Assembly (NCBI RefSeq): GCF_016482785.1
Contig: NZ_JAEMXM010000013.1
Coordinates: 1 to 64,000 of the forward strand
Reading direction: 5' to 3'
DNA from: Paenibacillus alkalitolerans
GTDB lineage: Bacteria; Bacillota; Bacilli; Paenibacillales; YIM-B00363
Length of the DNA: 64,000 nt
The notes below the pieces were generated by a model. That model worked only from the letters and a program-made list of their open reading frames with translations. It was not told the origin of the DNA and did not search any database. Shown here one piece after another: positions 63,332 to 64,000 of this stretch. Positions within the stretch are counted from its first letter, which is position 1. Each line of letters begins with the position of its first letter. The position numbers and the translations under genes are program-made.

Positions 63332-64000
63332 TCATTGTTGCTTTGCTGCTGCCCGGTCTGCGGCTATAAACTTCAGAAGATCGGAGAAGGGAAGCGCTTG
63401 GTCGGGAACCGGCTTTGTCATCTGAGGCTGACGGTTTACTTCGGTTTTGAGAATAGTTAACTGCACATGGCTTTCATTAGTAAACGTGACGTCGAGCGAT
63501 TGTTCCGCTATAAATCCGTCGGAGTCTATCGTAACGGCGACGGTTCCGCCGGGAAGAAGCTTGGCGCTCTTTCCATTGTACTGCGTCCACTGCGTGGCGG
63601 TGTCGTTTCCGATCAGCTTCAACTCTTGCAGCTTCCCGATCGCTGCCGACCAGCCGGCTGCGAAAGCGTCGGCAATATCGTCGGCATTTTCATCGGTGAC
63701 TGCGATTTCAATGCGATTCGGTCCTTGTTCGTCTTCGCTTGCCGATTGACGGACCCATCTCGCATCCGCGGCGGAAATGATGGAAGGGACCAGCGTATCG
63801 AGCGCTTTCTGCCATCCCATAACGACCGCGGGGTCGAATGGCACGGAAGATTTCAAATCGAGCGGTTTGTCGACGAGAAAATATTCGTTCTCTTTGTTCA
63901 ACATTGGAATGCTGACGTACAATTTGTTATCTTGGATTAGCAGCGGCACGTTGTACGTTTGCTTTGCCGCATCGTCGCGCAAGGCGATGTCCGCTTCTAC
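63332..64000 (-). CDS. Partial exported or envelope protein, continues past right edge
   Basis: At least 223 residues; the N-terminus lies beyond the window, since the frame stays open to base 64000. The visible part has beta-rich repeats (NVPLLIQDNKLYVSIPMLNKE, VAVTIDSDGFIAEQSLDVTF) and acidic helices. No motif recognised. Same strand as the coiled-coil gene downstream and separated from it by a terminator. Confidence 0.65.
   Translation of the reverse strand, partial: VEADIALRDDAAKQTYNVPLLIQDNKLYVSIPMLNKENEYFLVDKPLDLKSSVPFDPAVVMGWQKALDTLVPSIISAADARWVRQSASEDEQGPNRIEIAVTDENADDIADAFAAGWSAAIGKLQELKLIGNDTATQWTQYNGKSAKLLPGGTVAVTIDSDGFIAEQSLDVTFTNESHVQLTILKTEVNRQPQMTKPVPDQALPFSDLLKFIAADRAAAKQQ

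Overview
The window is a chromosomal segment of a Gram-positive, spore-forming, Paenibacillus-like member of the Bacilli. Evidence: gene order matches Bacillus subtilis blocks (addB-addA-sbcD-sbcC; rpsU-yqeY-nfeD-floA-yqfC-yqfD-phoH-pgpH-ybeY-dgkA-cdd-era-yqzL-recO-glyS; yqxD-dnaG-sigA-trmK-nif3; typA-ylaH...ylaJ-ylaK); there are sporulation proteins (YqfC, YqfD, YhcN/YlaJ lipoprotein), T-box leaders, and strong GGAGG ribosome sites with several TTG/GTG starts. Base composition is mid-to-high GC, highest in addAB/sbcCD. A class A type RNase P RNA and a single-chain glycyl-tRNA synthetase set it apart from Bacillus itself. No rRNA, tRNA, phage, transposase or CRISPR array was seen.

Layout. 0-8 kb: mixed single genes: tagO (minus), a soluble zinc-ribbon/TPR/GGDEF protein, small proteins, T-box-controlled serC, an AT-richer pair (zinc-dependent phospholipase C-like protein and a PyrE-like phosphoribosyltransferase), and a large ArsR-type regulator. 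8-20 kb: a tightly overlapping addB-addA-sbcD-sbcC repair operon. 20.2-24.5 kb: the ribonucleotide reductase locus, the most striking part of the window. A sigma-A promoter overlaps a palindrome, followed by a second similar box, a cobalamin riboswitch, an intrinsic terminator, then eleven exactly phased 52-bp tandem repeats, and then class Ia nrdA and nrdB. The predicted logic is that B12 shuts off the B12-independent reductase. 24.6-39.5 kb: small Sm-like-looking protein, HIT protein, rpsU-yqeY, nfeD-floA membrane genes, a 600-bp intergenic region with large palindromes, then the yqfC-to-recO block and T-box-controlled glyS. 39.6-46.5 kb: yqxD-dnaG-sigA macromolecular synthesis block, trmK, nif3-like gene and rnpB. 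46.5-53.5 kb: secreted subtilisin-type protease with a possible sensor region, ypuI, DUF1540 protein, a lytic transglycosylase and divergent terC paralogues, one under a yybP-ykoY manganese riboswitch. 53.6-64 kb: typA-ylaH operon with two unknown proteins and an LCP-family enzyme, an FMN-binding split-barrel protein, ylaJ, a PIN-PhoH ATPase, and three poorly characterised envelope proteins, the last running off the right edge.

Regulatory RNA is dense: two T-boxes (serC, glyS), one B12 riboswitch, one Mn riboswitch and rnpB. Dispersed non-coding repeats are the least explained content: the 52-bp array at the nrd locus, two 52-56-bp palindromes near 29.4 kb, and a newly noticed hairpin-plus-tail element shared by 26.1 kb and 43.1 kb with a half copy at 51.0 kb.
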